Origin: Boothiomyces macroporosus
Taxonomy: Eukaryota; Chytridiomycota; Chytridiomycetes; Rhizophydiales; Terramycetaceae
Reading direction: 5' to 3'
Length of the DNA: 42,005 bases
Assembly: GCA_027604185.1 (NCBI GenBank)
Contig: JADGKB010000114.1
Span: 1-42,005, forward strand
In this document: in pieces, positions 20,153 through 33,027 of the stretch
Layout: each line of letters opens with the position of its first letter
How positions within the stretch are numbered: position 1 is the first letter of the stretch
Program-made: the position numbers and the translations under genes
The notes under the pieces: generated by a model
The model's database searches: none
The model's input: the letters and a program-made list of their open reading frames with translations, nothing else
Told to the model about the DNA's origin: nothing

Positions 20153-20923
20153 ATGATCACTGACTATATAGGTTTTGGAATTCTTGTATTCTCCTTGATT
20201 CTAGGAATACACATGATCTACTTTAATTACCTTCAATATAGAGCTCATCCCACTTGGATTCTAGCGTTACAATTACTAGCTTGTGTATGCCAATTGCTTA
20301 ACCAAACGGGCTTCACTCTAGTCTTTTCCCTTACACTCAAAGAGTTTTTCAAGTCTGCACAAAATTGCTATTATATGTGGTACTTTACTAACACAAACTA
20401 TTCAGTCTATCAAATTTTGTCTATATATGTTCTTGTTGTCCGTTCGAGCGCGATTCTGCAAGAAAGGTACGCGAAAATCTATAGAGTATGTCTGCTGCTC
20501 ATGTTGGCTATTGCAATGGGCTTTATTACCGCTTCTGCATTCCAAGGACTCACTTTTGTGGTTGATGATTTCTGCATTAGTACCATCAATGAACTATCCA
20601 ATCTTGTAGGGAAATTCATACTCTTGATTATTCATTTTATTGTCTGTGTGGTGTTTGTCTTAATTGTCCATAAGAAGATTATGATCAAGTCAAAGACTCG
20701 AAGTGCTTTTATCTTTGGATCAGTCAAGGTAATAGTTGCCGTTTTAGCTTCTCTGATTTCAATCATATTTTCTTTTACAAATATTTGGGGTGCGCGGTTC
20801 TTTATTCAGTTCACTGTTGAAAATTACTTTGGATTGATTGCTTCTACATTTGTTTGTATGGTTCCTGAAACCGGAAAGGACTCTACTCATTTGGGAAGCT
20901 CTATAAAGAAAGAAAATGAATAA
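20153..20923 (+). CDS. Orphan seven-transmembrane protein
   Basis: An intronless 256-residue frame with seven hydrophobic segments at about residues 7-26, 33-55, 80-102, 108-130, 145-170, 180-205 and 212-235, and a short polar tail. The size and spacing fit a compact GPCR-like fold, but no DRY, NPxxY or class motif is evident, and it has the long TM5 plus KKIM loop seen in many orphan receptors. No signal peptide. I recognise no family. It could also be a small transporter. The stop TAA is embedded in AATAAA (20919-20924). Confidence 0.7.
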   Translation: MITDYIGFGILVFSLILGIHMIYFNYLQYRAHPTWILALQLLACVCQLLNQTGFTLVFSLTLKEFFKSAQNCYYMWYFTNTNYSVYQILSIYVLVVRSSAILQERYAKIYRVCLLLMLAIAMGFITASAFQGLTFVVDDFCISTINELSNLVGKFILLIIHFIVCVVFVLIVHKKIMIKSKTRSAFIFGSVKVIVAVLASLISIIFSFTNIWGARFFIQFTVENYFGLIASTFVCMVPETGKDSTHLGSSIKKENE

Positions 20924-20945
20924 AAACGTGTGTTTATGAATGGTG

Positions 20946-21807
20946 TTAATGGTCGGTATATTTACCCAAGAACTTTTCAAAGTATACTCCATGCTCTTTT
21001 ATTACTCGAAATTGTACCAAGTTTGCTTCATCTAAATAGTAATTTAACCACACAGAATGCAAGAGGGCTTTAAATTATTAGAGAACGAGCAGATATTGCG
21101 TATCGCGATTATGGAGAATGTTTATTTACCCCCCAGTATGGATCAATATGTGCTTTTCACAAAGAATGATATCTTCTTGATAATCAGGAATAATCAAAAG
21201 TACTGTACTTTTGTTCCAACTATGCTGGATTCTTTCTCTTCCAAAAACAGATACAACCCGACTATTCTCGAATGGATTCATTATTTTTCCTTATTTTTGA
21301 ATGAAAGCAGCGATACAAAATCACATACAAGGTTTTAGCAGGTTGTTCTCTACACACAAACCTTATCAATGAAACAATACAAGATATCACAACTTTCAGG
21401 TCTTTAAAGTCTTTGAAAGTTCGGAAAAGTTGACTTTTGACTTTGCGAGATCATTTAATCAAAACTTGTTTTGCGCTTGCGAATACGATTCTCCAATTTG
21501 AAGATCCATTTAGTGATCATTGCTTTTCTTTGATAATCAGTGGATCTGTTAGCTGCTCTAATCTTTTAGAAAGACTTTGCTCTTTGCGTTCATTTTCTTG
21601 GATTCGTTCTCAGTTCTTGCACTGGAATTCCACAACTTTTGGAATAAAAATTTACAGCAAAAACATGGTATTGAAATATTGAATTTCAATACTAGAATCA
21701 TCTATTAGCTTGACACATGCAGTTCCTCCAACCTGCCTTAGACCCGATTCGTATCTCAGGTCTCTTGTTTGATATTCAGCAGATCTACAAGGCATTATAT
21801 TCCTCAT
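20946..21807 (-). pseudogene. Unresolved coding-like stretch, probably broken or oddly spliced gene
   Basis: On the minus strand several coding-like pieces follow each other in different frames: MRNIMPCRSAEYQTRDLRYE from 21807, a coiled-coil piece ending LTDPLIIKEKQ at 21517, a piece starting MITKWIFKLENRI at 21520, one containing RERIQHSWNKSTVLLIIPDY, and a last one ending KEHGVYFEKFLGKYTDH at 20946. Some junctions fit short introns (for example GTAAATTTTTATTCCAAAAG at 21636-21655); others need 25-62 nt introns or frameshifts. The plus strand also has a 93-codon frame (21057-21338) that continues only with frame changes. I recognise no family. It may be a decayed gene, two small genes, or a sequence with errors. 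Confidence 0.3.
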
Positions 21808-21863
21808 TCATGTCACCTATCTGCCAAATATTGCTAGTTGTACATATTAAAAAGCAGGAAATT

Positions 21864-24800
21864 TTATTGTCTGTTGTTGTACTTGAACCTTTTAGGGTCT
21901 TGATTGGAATTGCTGTCGCTGGGTCTCTTATTATCCTATCATTAAATCAAAGTTACTTGGTATCTGTCATTTCTGTTAAAACGTCTGTCATTTGGTCTGT
22001 CATTCTGTCGATCATTCCTTTCAAATCGATCGTTTCTACGATCTGTATATTGGTTTTGGAACCTTTCTCTGAAATTCCCATCCCTTTCTCTGTTATCCCT
22101 CATTCGGTTATCACGCTGGAAATCTTTTCTTGGGAATCTATCACGATTATCATTTCTCTGGAAATCACGATCATTTCTGGAATCTCTTTGATCTTGGCGT
22201 GGCCTTTGATACTGTTTTGATCGGGCATTCTGGATGTCTTGGTTGTTTTCCTTCTTTGCTGGCTCATTACTAGCATCCGCTTTGGTTGCAGAGTCTTCAT
22301 TATTAGATACTTCTTTGTTGCTGTCAAGAGAAGTCGTTCGACTAAATTTCGGACGTTCGTATTTATGTTCAGTCTTTGATTCTACTTGCACTTGATCTGC
22401 AGCAACATATTCTTGTGTTGGCGGATTTTCTGGTGAGGGTGAATCTCGTAGCCTGGTGTTTCCATTATCATCTTCAGGCTTTCTCGGAGACTCATCTCGA
22501 GTGAACTCTGTCTGTTGTTTCGGCGAATCCATCTTTGGTGTTTTTGGTATTTCAACCGGAAAAGATTCTGATTTTGAAACTATTGGTGGCTCTTTTTCAG
22601 CTGGGAGAGTTTTTGGCGGTTGCTGTGTTGTGTCAGATAAAAGCCTGGAGTCTTCAAATTTTGTATTTTCTAATTCGCCTGTATCTACCTGCTCTGGCCT
22701 AGGCTCCTTGAATAATGTATCTTTTGATGGCACACGAGATACTTCATTTTCACTTGAAAATTCCTCTTGTTTTTTCAGGAATTCCCTATTCTTTTTCTCT
22801 TGTTCAATCTTTTGTTTTAAAACTTGTTCCTTATCTAATCCAGCTGATTTTTCAATTTGAGATTTCACTTGAGATATCTTTCTTAAAACTTCTTCAGGAA
22901 TTACAGGTTTTGCAGGGGAAACATCGGTTTTATCAGTTATGGGTGTTTTACTATCGGGTAGATCCTTTACCTCTTCATTTGCACGAGGTTTGTCAGCAAT
23001 ATCAGCCCTTTCCTTGGTGTCTACAGTTACAGACAGCTGCTCTTTCGGCATATTTGATGAACGATCCGCAGTTGATTTGTTTCTATCTGAATCACGGTTC
23101 CTATCCATATCTGTTGCATTGCGATCTCTGTCTCTCCCAAACGTTCTATTACGATCATTATAACCATGATCACTCTGTAAGCGCGAGCGATCGTCTTCAT
23201 TTCTCCTGTAATCACCCCTGTCTTGCGACCTTTCATTTGATACTCGGTCGTTTCGGTCTCTACGATCATTTCCCGTCGAATTTCTGTCGAATCGATCTCG
23301 TTCATTCAAACGGTCGCTTCCAAATGAGCTCCTATCCCGATCACTCTGGGAGGAATTTCTGTCGATTCCAGCAACATTTCGGCTGTCCCTATCCGGTCTG
23401 TTATTACCATAGGATGCTCGTTCGGGTTGATTTCTTTCTGGATGCAAATTACGGTCTCTTTCGCGATCGTTGCCATATGCATTTCGGTCACCACGATCCC
23501 GCTCATGACGATCATTTCGGTCGTTTGAAGAAGAATTGCGATCAACTCTGTTGCCTGGCCGATCATATCCTCTATCTCGCTCAGCACGGTCATTATTACG
23601 TTCCCAATCAACCTTTCCTCTATCTCTTTCATTTGATCTTCTATCTCGGTCACTTCGAGTTGGAGTGCTTTCAAACCGATCTCGTCTGTCTTGAGACTGA
23701 TTTTTGGTGGGCGTCTTTTCAACCATCGATTTTTCATTTGCTTGTTTGGTAAGTTCGGTTTGTTCCATCGTTCCACTTTCTTCTTGATCTGGTAAAAGCA
23801 TCTCTGTATCCTTGTCGTCTTCCGTCCAAACCGTAATCTCCTCAATCTTTTCGTCTATTTCACCTTCGTCGAGCTCACCTACTTCCATCTCCATTTTTTC
23901 AATTGTAATTAAAACATCTTTATCGTTCTTGACTGTAAAGACCCTTTTTGATGCATCCTTTTCTGATTCTCTCGAAATAGACTCTTTGGGATCTTTGCTA
24001 TCACGGTTTCTAGATTCCTTGTTTTCGTCGGCTTTTGTGCTTCGTTTATCTTTAGAGTCTCTGTCTCGATCCCGTGAATCTCGTTCATTGTCGCGATCAT
24101 TTCGTTTTTCCTATATTTAAATTCAATAATACTCTACGATCTACAGTCTTGTCCTTGTCCCACTCCCTCACCTTTTCTTCCTTTTCTTCCGCTGGTTTAG
24201 CCCATGCAAGAGCCTCAATTTTTTGCATTTTATCATTTTCACTAATCTCCAACTGTTTGAAAATAATTGTTTGTCCAGCAAATTGGATTTGTGGTTCAAG
24301 ATCCAGGATTTCTACCGGTTTCCATTCTTTCTTGCAATGCTGAATCTTTGCATAGTATGAACGAGCGAGTTGCTTCATATCACCTCTAATTTCATTTTCT
24401 TCAATCTTCATTATAGATACTTCGATTTGCTGGCCAATAAAATCTATTGTTGGGAAGAAATCATTGATTTTGTCCAGTACGATAATTGCATTACGCATTT
24501 GCATATATTCACCCGACTTTAAACATGGAAGGAAAGCTTGACGAAGTTGCAACTGCCAATTGATCATCATTTGCTTGAATTCTTTGTAAGACAGTACACT
24601 TTCAATGTTCTTTTTGAATCCAGGTACATCTCTTGTAACTTGATCATACAGCGCTTCATCCTTGTACCATCTTGTCAAAGTTTCAAGTATTGTTGAAAGG
24701 AACAGTCCATAATTCTTTGCTTCAAACTCGGTCAATGAAAACAAAATAGAGTGAATGCATCCGCTATCCAAGATCTTGTCGTACAGCATCAGTGTTGATA

Positions 24801-27800
24801 AATTATCAGTTCCAAGAGTGTGCGATAACTTGATGAAATGAGCACAATAAATGGCATCAGCAGGCGAAATGCAGCATCTTTCATATACTTGTTCGAGCAT
24901 ATAAGCTGGAATATCCAAATTTTCCTCTTTAAACCACCCACCCTTTGTCATTTTAAGTCTCTCCATGGTTCTTTTGTGGAAATGCTTTTGACTATTAAGC
25001 TCTTTGAGTAATTGAAGTTGCATGGATAGTACTCTTTCCTTTTCTTTGCGGTTCCTAGAATCGTTCTTTGCCTTTTCCAGTTCAGCCAAAGTCTGTTTAT
25101 GCTTCTTCATTTGTAGTTCGTATCTTTTGGTTGGTACTAGAATATCTGACAAAGACAAGCACCAGAAGTTGGTGTAAAAGTCGACATAAGACTGTGGTGC
25201 AAGATTCAATTGAAGGATTTGGTTTGATAATTCTTGAAGGACTGGATGGATTTCAATGTCAACTTGCATATCATCCTCCACAACACTTGATTTCTCGTCC
25301 ATCATTTCATTCTGCTCATCAACCTGCATTTCTTCATCCTTTCCAGGATCGTCAACAATTTCTTTGGTTTCAATTTCTTTTGTCTCCAAGGTATTCTTTC
25401 CGGTATCCTTATCCTTTCCTTCTTCCTCATTTTCATCTTCTCCTTCCACTTGGACTTCTTCTTCCTCCTCCTCATCTTCTTTCCTATCATCGACTTCTTC
25501 CTTTTTCTCATCTCTACCTTGCATATCTATCAAAATTTTTTGTCTGTAGATATGAAAAGCGAAAGGCACACGAATACGTTCGACAAGGTATTCAAAGGAT
25601 GGATAGTCGCTATTGTTATCAAATACAAATTCAAAGTATTGAAGGAAGGATTTTAGGCATAAATCGTTTAGCCAGCCTAGAATCTTTAAACTTGGTAAAT
25701 CAAATTCATCTTTTTGTCGATAAATGATTTCTTGTTGTTGCTGTGCAATTAGTATTCCAATCTTCATCATGTTTGATTTTAGATTTTTCATTAGCCTTGT
25801 GCTAGTCTTTTTAATAGATTTCTGATTATTCAAAAACCCTTCCTTTCGGAGTAGCTCTCCACCTGCTAAACACTCCAGTTGGATTGCTGTAGCTTCTTCT
25901 GGTAAACTAGTTCCTCCCATTTGAGTGAGTAAATCTTGAAGAATTACCAAATCATATACTTGGTTATTTGCCAGTTGGTTACAAATATACTGCAACAAAC
26001 CCTCCAAGTCGATTGAATGTTTTTTGAATAAAGTGCCAGAAAATGTAGAGAGCGACTTTAGCCACTTTTCGATTGTTGTTCCATTGGGTTCAATCTTTTC
26101 TTTTGGTTTTGATAAAGACTCTAGTAATGAAAAACATAAAATATCTAAATCCAGATCAGTCAAGTATCGCGTAGCTTCAACTACAAACGGAATCATATTG
26201 TCATACGATTCTATCATGTTGATAATGTACGCAAATGTTAGAGTAGGATTCGAATGCACAATTTTCCCGATTTGTCTTCCATTTAATTTTACATTTTCTT
26301 TACTCAATCTGTTCATGATATATTGAATATCTTTTCTGTTGCCTGTACTTGCAACTTGTAAAATATCAATTCTGGAATAAGTGAAATGTCTCCATTCACC
26401 ATACAGAGCATATCTAGTTTTGTAGTCGAATTGCTTGACGATTTTCCATATTTCATTCGAAATATTAGTGTTAGTTTGGGTGAGAGATACAGCTGGGAAA
26501 ATATATTCTGATAGCAACTGCTTGCACTCTTTTTCTAATCCAAGTTTAAGTAAATGCTTTCCTGTTGTTAGCAAGAATTACCAAATCTAATGATTTTCCC
26601 AAGTAACAAGTTATCTGAAGAGAGATACGCACCAGCATAGTACAGCAAATCGCTGATTTTTTTGAGTAATGAAATAGTCTCTGGTTTTGTTTCTACGCTC
26701 TCTTTGATATTCAATTCTCTAATCAAATCGTCTTTCCAAGGATAGAAAAACCTAAAGAGTGAAGGGTAATGTTTTTTGCCAGTGTACACTCTAGTGCTTA
26801 GTCCACAACTGGTTTGATAAGAGGACACTGGTGGACAGAACAAGTTCAAGTCCTTGGATTTAGATTTAAAGACTCTGGTATCAACTTGATCAACTAATAA
26901 ATGGATAATTCGGCAAATATTGTATCCAATTTCCTTATCTATAAATTTCACCTCATTCAATAGTGTCAATGAAGTCTTTAAATCACCTTGGATCAACAAC
27001 AAATTACCAATAGCTAGAGCACATTCCAACACTCCACTTTTTTGACAATTTCTGGCTTTTACTGTTTTTTCAGGTGCTTGCTCTACTGCTCCTAGCTCTC
27101 CCATTACCACTCTTACAAACCGTCCAGCATTTTTAACTTGCTCCCGCAATTCTTTCTTGTATTGATCCAAAGGTTTTTCATTCAAAAATGGGTACAATTC
27201 GTTAATTTGCAGCAATGAATGTTTGATCAAGATGGCGGATACATAATATAGCTGTATAGGAGCTTCTTGGTATGATCGGTACTTGAATCCCAAGAGTTGC
27301 CCCAAGTTGTTCTGCTTTTCTACCAGTCCTTGAAACAATAGTAAAAAGTAATCCCAGTAATCCAAAAAGTTGGCAATAAACAAGTCCAGCAAAATATCCA
27401 ACACTCTAATATTAATACCAAAAACCTATTTGGATCCAGATCGAAATAACCAATCAATTTCCGGATATTTTCTATTATTGTACTTGTTTTTTTCAAGTCC
27501 CTGTTTCGCAGTTCAACATAATCTTTCTCATCCTTGTTAAAGTACACATCCAGCGGCAACACCAACCCTTCAATCACCAGAACTACCAGTTTGGAATATC
27601 CTTCAGATTCCTCTCTGAGTAAATTGTATCTGGTTTGCTTGTATAGTAAATTGGTATTGGCTCTAATGATTTTGCGATCTACAAACTTTGCGTCTTCGAT
27701 CTCTCCAACTGCAGCAAGTAGCTCTGTGTCGAGAGTTGTCAAGAGCAGCTCTGACGGAAGAGACAATTCTTTTATCAAGTTGATAATCGGTTGCTTTTCT

Positions 27801-27955
27801 ACAAGTTGAATATCCAGCAGTAAAATGTAATCGACAATCAAATCGTTAAAACCAGGTTCGACTGCCAGTGATTTTAGTGGTGCAATATCGTTGGTGTCAA
27901 AGTACAATTTTACTGATTCCTGGATTTGAACTTTAAGATCATTTTCACTTTGCAT
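21864..27955 (-). CDS. THO2: THO complex subunit 2, with long RD-rich tail
   Basis: Exons 27426-27955, 26582-27405, 24133-26561, 21957-24110 and 21864-21935 (introns 20, 20, 22 and 21 nt) give 2002 residues, longer than yeast or human (about 1600). THO2/THOC2 is the scaffold of THO, which couples transcription to mRNP packaging and export. Family blocks include RYNLLREESEGYSKLVVLV, the DPNRVLDILL junction across intron 1, and SPADAIYCAHFIKLSHTLGT. An acidic insert (EEEEEE-type) lies around residues 850-920. From about residue 1262 the tail is disordered and dominated by Asp-Arg and Asn-Arg dipeptides, then Lys/Pro/Glu/Ser-rich, and ends with a basic DPKRFKYNNRQ. AATAAA overlaps the stop. Confidence 0.94.
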
Positions 27956-28257
27956 TAAAAAAGGAAAGATTGATTAGTGATGCTAAGTCTTCATAAATTA
28001 TTAGCTTCTATGGTAGTTTTAACTCCTTGCTATGGGTGACTATAGGGACATCCAAAATGTGATCTCTTTATACCATATAACGCAGTTACCTGAGAGTTGG
28101 AGTTGGAACTCTATGGAAATGAGACTCGCCATCATAAGGCTTTAGTTTAGCACTGGAAGATAGCATATCGAAAGGGATACAATGTACTGACAGAGTCACT
28201 AGGGGGCACTGGCATGTGCCTTTGTTCACCAAAGATCAGTGCAAAAAAAGTTTACAT
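27956..28257. other. Divergent promoter region of THO2 and lipase
   Basis: About 300 nt without a supported gene. A short hairpin GGCAC-TGGCAT-GTGCC occurs near 28205. Nothing else recognised. Confidence 0.4.
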
Positions 28258-30423
28258 ATGCTTGGAGAAAACTCTGAAACCTCTGAAGATCAAGATATAA
28301 TACTTGAAGATATCGAACCGCCAATCGGATTCACATTCTTGGATAACAAGATCATGGAATATGTAGATCATTCACCCTTACTCCCAAGTTACTTGGCATC
28401 GCTGATATCTTCACTATCTATGGCTTCCAGAGTTTCATTGCGATTCGCTTCTATTGCAGTCGGTAATATATTGCTAATCAGACACCATATTCGAGTCTTT
28501 AAAATTCTCTACTGCTACTACGTTGGGCTTGGGCAGGAGAACACTCGTTTCTGCTGTTTCTTCTGCTAGATCACTACATCATATGATAGGAAAGGAAAAG
28601 GAATTGTCATTTTATAATATCTTGGATAATTATACAAACACATCTGTCTACATGATCAACATGTCCTTCTCATTGGCAGAGTTGTTGTGTCTTTCAACCT
28701 TTCATTTGTACTCTGCATCAATCAGATTCACTTTGGAAATGGCGGAAGAGACTGTTCAGATATTTGATGGTTTGTTTGGGAATACAGAAACTTCCAAAGC
28801 ACTCGCGGCAATGATTGTCATTTTTTTGCAAGAACTGCAAGGGCATGATGATGCTTTGGGGCTTACTCAGAGATTTGGAAAGATCTATGCTCTTGGGCAA
28901 ATGGCAAAAGCCCTAACGGTACTTTGTAATTGAACTAGGCGTATTGCTGTTTGCAGTACATGAACAAGAAAAGATGGAGACAGATGGTAAAGCTACACCC
29001 TATATTCCAAACTAGTGTAACCAAAAAGGGAGGGTAATTTTCATTTAATCCTAGCTATGATCCTGCTGCTCAAGTCAAGACCAAAGACATGTTTTCCAAT
29101 TCTGATCCACTAAACTCTCCGATAATATTACGGCGCAAATCACTGGAAGTATTCACACCAAAACCACAAATCAAGAAAACGAAATCCTCAGACAATTTCA
29201 AACGGCTACGAACAAAGAGCGAGGAAATTCCGCAAAAGTTATTTGAACCATTGACCAAATTAAAACCGTTTAATCAAATCAAGTTAGGGTCTAGGTATGT
29301 CAAATTTGCTGTTGGGGCGTATGGAACAAACTTTTTAAAGATTATGGGAATAGAGAAACCGAGAGAGGTGCATTTCAACATTCAAGACCACCATAATCAT
29401 CATTCCATGGCTAACCACACTGATATTCCAGTGGAGCATATCATCACTTCTTCATACAATGAACCAACAACTCTACACCCACCAAAGATTAATGCACCTG
29501 TACATTACGTCGCAGTAGACCATGCCACCAGCTCAGTTATTGTTTCATTAAGAGGAACACTAGGGCTTTCCGACTTGGTTACTGATATTACAGCAAACTA
29601 CTGTTTCTTCAAGTACGATGATGGAATTGAAGGATATGTACACTCTGGAATATTCCAATCAGCGATTAAAATATCCAATAGTCCGATTCGAGATGCTGTT
29701 TCCGAAGCATTAATCAAGCACCCTGGATTTTCACTTGTATTGACTGGACATTCACTCGGTGCTGGCTGTGCTGCTTTGCTTACATTATTGTGGTCGACAA
29801 AGATTGTGAACGAGGATGGCTCACTTACTTTTCTAACTGATAAGAACAAGGGGTTTCCCGAGAGACCCATTCATTCCTTCTTGTACGCTTGTCCAGCAAT
29901 AATGTCTGCCGAATTATCCAGACACTTCAAGAAACTAATGACAACGTTTGTATACAGACATGACATAGTCCCATGTTTATCTCTAGGACTAGTTAGAGAT
30001 TTCAGAAACATTACAGTTAGTTTGTGTCACGAAGAAGGAATGGCTGAGGGAGTAATTGGAAAAGTGTTGGGGATTTTCAAAGAGCATGAAACTGGTACTA
30101 CACAAAGAGACGAACTATGGTATTGGGCACTATTAAAAACATTACGAGCAGGTTAAAAAACTCTAACGTAGACATGAAAGCAGACAAGTTATATCCACCG
30201 GGAAGGGTATACTGGATAAACGCAAATCATGATCAGTTACCTAAAAACGCAAAGCCATCAACAACACTAAGTTTATTTGAAGTCGATGACGTTGAGATCG
30301 CTTTTTCTGAGATTGTATTTTCAACCTCCATGTTTACTGACCAGTACTTTATACTAACCTAGTTCTCCACACCACTATGAAGGTTCCTTGGAACTTATTG
30401 TTGAAAATATGCAAACAAGTTGA
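28258..30423 (+). CDS. Class 3 lipase, diacylglycerol-lipase-like
   Basis: Exons 28258-28462, 28482-28918, 28939-29033, 29055-30151, 30172-30343 and 30363-30423 (introns 19, 20, 21, 20 and 19 nt) give 688 residues. The N-terminal 250 residues are helical with ATTLGLGRRTLVSAVSSAR, as in fungal DAG lipase-like proteins. The alpha/beta hydrolase fold follows: GTLGLSDLVTDI, the nucleophile elbow LTGHSLGAGCAA with Ser at about residue 479, and the Asp block YRHDIVPCLSLG. The expected catalytic His block DHSPHHYE exists only if the 19-nt intron GTACTTTATACTAACCTAG (30344-30362) is removed; unspliced, the frame ends DQYFILT. It should hydrolyse glycerides at a membrane or lipid droplet. Its stop is 17 nt from the stop of the CLC gene. 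Confidence 0.93.
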
Positions 30424-30440
30424 GATATTTTATTTATACA

Positions 30441-32870
30441 TTATTCTTGTGTTTTGTGAATAAACGATAGTAGGCGTTTTTTGTGAATGATGCCTACAAA
30501 CACACCGTCCCTAATTACAAGTAGCGTTCTGATTCCCAGTTTTACAAACATTTCAATTACTAATTCACATGAAGCAGATGCGGAAACAGTGAGTGGTGCC
30601 TAGGTTAGTGTTTCTTACCTTATCTACCCATTGCGACAAATCACAAATTGGATTTGCGGATTGGATGAGAGGCGTTTGGGCAGGTGAGTTTGAATTATGG
30701 AAAGCCAAATTGTGGAATACAATGCACTGATTGTAATCCATGTTTACATCAACTAAACCAAGAGCGTGGGATAGATCTGTTTGTGAAATGTACCCCGTTA
30801 GTACATATCCGGATTTAACTACAGGGAAACCACCGTCAAATGAAGGATGAATCATATCTTGTTAGAAATACCATACCCAAATGTGATAATTTCCCTTGTA
30901 TATCACTCACACGATAAATAGAGTCGGTATCTAATGTATCAACATTAGTTTCCATCAGATCCTGCGCCAGAGTAAGTCGCGTGAAATTGTTGCGTTTGTG
31001 GTTTAGGTAAGGGTATCCTTTTTCATGAATTAGGTGATCATAAATTGAGTCTCTACCAAAAGCATCAGCTACCCACTTTGCAGCCATAATTGAGGTCATT
31101 AACGGAAGCACATAAGTGAGAGCGCCTGTAAGCTCAAACATAATAACAGCCAAGGAAACGGTCATTCTGGTTACTCCAGAGAGAGCACCAGCAGCTCCTA
31201 CAAGTGCATAAACACCAGGTATAATAGTTATAGATGTTTTTCCAAATAAAGGCGAATCCAAAGAACTATGTTAATTCAAGTTACTTTAGTAGTAATTGGA
31301 ACAGCGTTCCTACAATTCTTCCAATTGAAGCTCCGACTGCCATTGAAGGTATGAAAATACCGCCAGGCACTCGAATGCCAAAAGTGATAATCATCAGAGA
31401 CGATTTGATTAGTAGAGAATACAAAAGTTCAATCAATAAATCACTGTAATTGTTGTATCTGCACAAGCTTGACTTTGATCCAGGCACACAATCGCTGAAA
31501 AGTTCCGTTACAAAGTTGATATTGCCCTGCCGTGTAAGCTCGAATGGAAAACTAACCAAACTGGTTACAAGTGCAATAATAATCAGTTGCAATAGAGGGG
31601 TAAATTTAGGTATTTTTTGCTTTAAGCGGGCTATTAATGTCGTAGCATGAATGAATAACGCGCCAAACAACCCACCTAGAATACCAAGCAAAAAGAATGG
31701 AACCAATTCTATTGCATTCCAGTCTGCATTATATGTGACTTGAAACATTACCAGTTTGCCCGTTCCTAGAGGGTTAATCATTTTCAAAGTAACAGCAGCA
31801 ATCAACGCACAAAAGAATGCTCTCCACATTGTTTTTGGAGGAAAGTAGTATGAAGTTTCCTCTAGTGAAAACAATACACCGCCAATGGGAGCACCGAAAG
31901 CAACAGAGACACCAGCAGCGCAAGCAGCAGACATGATCTCTCTTCTCTTTGCATCATTAGTCTTGTACTTTTCAAATATCCTTGTAGTTACATTTCCAAT
32001 TGAGCAAGCAATATGAACCAGCGGTCCTTGAACACCCATTGCTAATCCAGCCGCAATTACGAATATCAATGAAAATATTTTGAATATCAATGTTCGAAGT
32101 CCAAGAAATCCTCTAATTACAAAACCTCCAAGAATAGTTTTAACTTCTGGTATCCCAGATCCAGCAGCATGGTACATGTAGTAATAATTTGATGATGGGT
32201 TTTCCAAGTGTAAATATCCATGATTGTATATCGTATTTAATTGTATTTGATGGTATGGACCTCCGGAAGCTATACCGAACGCTATTAGAGCAAACAGCAG
32301 TCCGCTAAAAGTATATATCAAAAGTGGGATATCCGCCGATATATCAGACCACGAAACCCAGCTACACACTTTTCCAGTACAGCATAAATCCTTGGAAGAG
32401 AATATATTTGATCCACAGTATCCGTGACGAAAAGTTTCCAATAGTGCGCTGGTGAAATCCAATAAAGATGCAGTGAACCCAGATACAATCCCTACATTAG
32501 CAAAATATACCAACTATGGTGAGAACCAACCATGCTTGAGCGGCATCGAATAGTTTCTGGGGCTTGTTTTTCCATCCTGACAGTGACTTTAGCTTTCTCT
32601 GTCTGATGCGGTCTTTAATTGTATCGTGTATCCAATCAATAGTCGTATAATCATCGTATTTCCACCGAAGTCCATGTTCCTCTACTTTGTTTATGACTTG
32701 ATTATCTGGCCAGTTGTTGACGTTAATGACTGATAGTGTTGGGGAATTGATGGCAAAGTTGGGCGAGTCTGGCGACCAAGTTCGTCGATGTTCGTCAGAT
32801 CTATCTTAGTTTGTTTTTACATTCTCAAGCGGGAAGCCTTTTTTCTAATGAGCGGCTCTTGTTCTTCCAT
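30441..32870 (-). CDS. CLC-family chloride channel/transporter with Gln at the gating position
   Basis: Exons 32821-32870, 32511-32800, 31285-32491, 30877-31265, 30619-30857 and 30441-30599 (introns 20, 19, 19, 19 and 19 nt) give 777 residues. It resembles the ClC-3/4/5/Gef1 group: acidic N-terminus, CLC core with [18 protein letters not shown] near residue 224, the [16 protein letters not shown] block near 322, and two C-terminal CBS domains. The selectivity-filter helix reads MGVQGPLVH, so the gating glutamate of the usual GxEGP motif is Gln (about residue 268), while the internal proton-glutamate block SLEE is kept. In other CLCs this change removes proton coupling or fast gating, so a channel-like chloride leak is predicted. 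Location is likely endosomal or vacuolar. Confidence 0.94.
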
Positions 32871-33027
32871 TTTAAAGAAAAGTTTCAAAATCGTCTTTGC
32901 ACTTTATCAGTGTCAATTTCAACCTGAACGTGCAGATCGCTCTCAGCAATGAATTTCCTCATAAGCCGTGATATAAATTACAAATTAAAACAGTATATAT
33001 TATAATCCCAACAGATTTATTATGCGC

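Noticed and set aside
22715..23752. Long plus-strand frame of 345 codons rich in His, Tyr and Phe
   Set aside because: It is the antisense of the Asp-Arg-rich repeat region of THO2, which keeps the opposite strand open by codon bias.
30344..30362. Lipase ending at the TAG at 30360-30362
   Set aside because: The stop lies inside a perfect 19-nt intron; removing it restores the expected catalytic His block and C-terminus.
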